A stretch of 33,418 nucleotides of DNA from Guillardia theta CCMP2712 (lineage: Eukaryota > Cryptophyceae > Pyrenomonadales > Geminigeraceae), in assembly GCF_000315625.1 (NCBI RefSeq), contig NW_005434650.1, positions 1-33,418 on the forward strand. The letters run 5' to 3'. The position numbers were made by a program, and so were the translations under genes. Shown one piece after another: positions 31,851 through 33,418 of the stretch (position 1 is its first letter; every line of letters begins with the position of its first letter). The notes under the pieces are model-generated. The model had not been told where the DNA came from, searched no databases, and was given only the letters and a program-made list of their open reading frames with translations.

Positions 31851-31996
31851 CCACAGCGCAGGTGCAGTTGCCGCTGCTCCTCCTCCGCCTCTACTTCCTC
31901 CTCCTCCCTCCTCCTTGCCCTCCGCTACCTCCTCCTCAGCTCTCTGCTCTGCCTCTACCGTATCCGTCTCCTGCTCCTCCTCATCTTTTCCTTCAG

Positions 31997-32519
31997 CTGC
32001 GCCGCTCAACAACTTCTGCCATGGCCATTCGGTTTGAAGCTCTCAAGCAATCTTATGCCCAGGTAATTTTCTCCTTCCTTCCTCTACCCTTATCTCCTCC
32101 TTCCCCTCGTCGGCCTTTTCTTCCTTCCTTCGTCTTTCCTTCCTTACTGCTCGAGCCGTACTCCTTCCCCCGCCGCTTTCTGCGCTTGCTCTGCTTTCCG
32201 TCCGCTTCCTCACCCGCCAGCAGGTTCGCTCGAGAACTTCCTGCTTGTCCAAGAGCGACAAGTCAACCAGACAAGAACTCGTCAGGAGGTAGAGCATCTT
32301 TCTGATCGCCTGCCTTCTCCATTCCCTTCCCTGCCTCTTCCCGTCCCTTGCTCTCCCCTCCGCTCCCTCTCCTTCCCTCCATTCCTCCTCTGCTGCCTGC
32401 CCCTCCTCCCGTGCGCATCCTTCCTGGTACTCATTCCCGTCTGCGGTCTGACCTCTGATCGCAGGGCACTGGAGGAGAAGGGGATTCTACCTCGCTCCAA
32501 CAACTTGCGGATCAGGTGA
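31997..32519 (+). CDS. Candidate 3' exons of the kinesin-PRC1 gene (alternative C-terminus)
   Basis: Three further exons fit by phase: 31997-32062 (ending ALKQSYAQ before GTAATT), 32224-32288 (with SDKSTRQELVR before GTAGAG) and 32465-32519 (ALEEKGILPRSNNLRIR then TGA). To join them, the exon at 31764 would end at a GTCAGA donor (31833) in phase 0 instead of running to the TGA at 31848-31850. The extra tail is basic, as is common after PRC1/MAP65 domains. The protein would then be about 1,600 aa. They could also be a separate small gene with an ATG at about 32021. Confidence 0.4.
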
Positions 32520-33326
32520 GGAGGCGTGCAATGTGGTCGAGCCTGACGAGGAGAGCAGCGAACAGGATGAGAACGAGCAAAGGGAGGTGACAAGGAGATG
32601 CCGGGTGGGTGCGGGCGGTCGTGACTCTTCCGGCAGGAGCAAGGAGGACCGGTCCTTTCTCCCCGCGAGACGAGTACGTTGACCCCTTGCTCTTCCTGCT
32701 GTGAGGCTGACGAGATGACCCAGCATCCTACTCTGACAACCATCGCTTCCAACCGCTCCAGACCCCTAAAGACCCCTCCTCCTCCCTCCCTCCTCCTCCC
32801 TCCCTCCTCCCTCCCTCCCTCCTCCTCCCTCCCTCCTCCTCCTCCCCTCCCTCCTTCCCCCCCTCCCTCCTTCTCTTCCCCTCCTCTTCTTTCCACTTCT
32901 CTCCACCGCCCTTCATCCCATCCTATTCCATTCTACACCCCATGAACCAACTCGCCGGTCGCGTCTCGCCTTGTTGTGAATATTGTACTTGTTACCCTTT
33001 TATTCGGGCACATCGCTCGAAACGATTAAATGGACAACACCTGAAGGAGGGAATGAAGTGAGAAGGGGAACAGGAGGAGCGAGACGAGGACGAGGACGGG
33101 AAGGAGGAGAGGGGGAAGAGGAAGGGGAGGATAACGACGAGGGGGGAAGGGAGCGAGGGAATTGGAAGGGGAAGGGGGAGGGGGAGGAGCTGAAGATTGC
33201 TGACCTTACAAGCATCATCATTACATGATAGCACATCGACATCTCCCTTCTTTATCTGCAAACCCAATTCTTCTGGCGAAGCTCTGCTGTGCCGTTAGAG
33301 ATAATGAATGGGCGAGGAGACTGAGT
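32520..33326. other. Low-complexity downstream region without a supported gene
   Basis: CTCC-rich runs (about 32775-32890) and a GAGG-rich purine stretch (about 33040-33195). The frames found here are compositionally biased and share no domain. An exon of a neighbouring gene starting outside the window cannot be excluded. Confidence 0.5.
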
Positions 33327-33358
33327 GAGGAGGAGGAGGAGGAGGAGGAGGAGGAGGA
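33327..33358. repeat. (GAG)n microsatellite
   Basis: About ten GAG/AGG triplets near the right edge of the window. Confidence 0.9.
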
Positions 33359-33418
33359 AGCGGCGGACGGAAACAGGAAACGAGGGAAAGGAGGAAATAG
33401 AGCGGAGTGAAAGTAAAC

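Overview
The window is nuclear DNA of a unicellular eukaryote. The coding regions are split by GT-AG introns, many only 44-62 nt long, and the domain families (LRR, EGF, IPT/TIG, REJ/GPS, kinesin-4, PRC1/MAP65) are eukaryotic. GC content is moderate, and the longer introns carry long purine or pyrimidine microsatellites. A flagellated alga or protist fits best. A cryptophyte such as Guillardia is a guess from general style, not a proven identity.

Layout. (1) 62-1915, + strand: a five-exon gene for a ~360-aa leucine-rich-repeat protein, most like the N-terminal part of LRRC9-type flagellar LRR proteins, with a C-terminal EF-hand found only after splicing. (2) 1942-24108, - strand: one giant gene of many short-intron exons, coding for a secreted or surface protein of roughly 6,000 residues. 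From N to C terminus it has a signal peptide, about two dozen tenascin-type EGF repeats, a long IPT/TIG array, a REJ region, a GAIN-like stretch with a GPS-like motif, a cysteine-rich CGVCGG/CDG repeat array and a C-terminal membrane segment. It ends tail to tail with gene 1, only 26 nt away. (3) 24109-25851: a 1.7-kb divergent intergenic region with a very GC-rich block and a TACCCC-rich block. (4) 25852 to about 31850 or 32519, + strand: a kinesin-4 motor with a long coiled coil, whose reading frame continues by splicing into a PRC1/MAP65/Ase1-type microtubule-binding spectrin domain. (5) 32520-33418: low-complexity sequence with no gene I can support.

The main discovery candidates are two. 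One is the natural fusion of kinesin-4 with a PRC1/MAP65 domain; in animals these are two separate proteins that work together on antiparallel microtubule overlaps. The other is the giant mosaic ectoprotein, which joins modules typical of fibrocystin (IPT/TIG array) and polycystin-1 (REJ-GAIN-GPS) on one chain. The LRR protein, the polycystin-like ectoprotein and a kinesin would all suit a ciliated cell, but no shared pathway is shown by the sequence. All splice models come from reading frames and splice-site motifs by eye, without transcripts.
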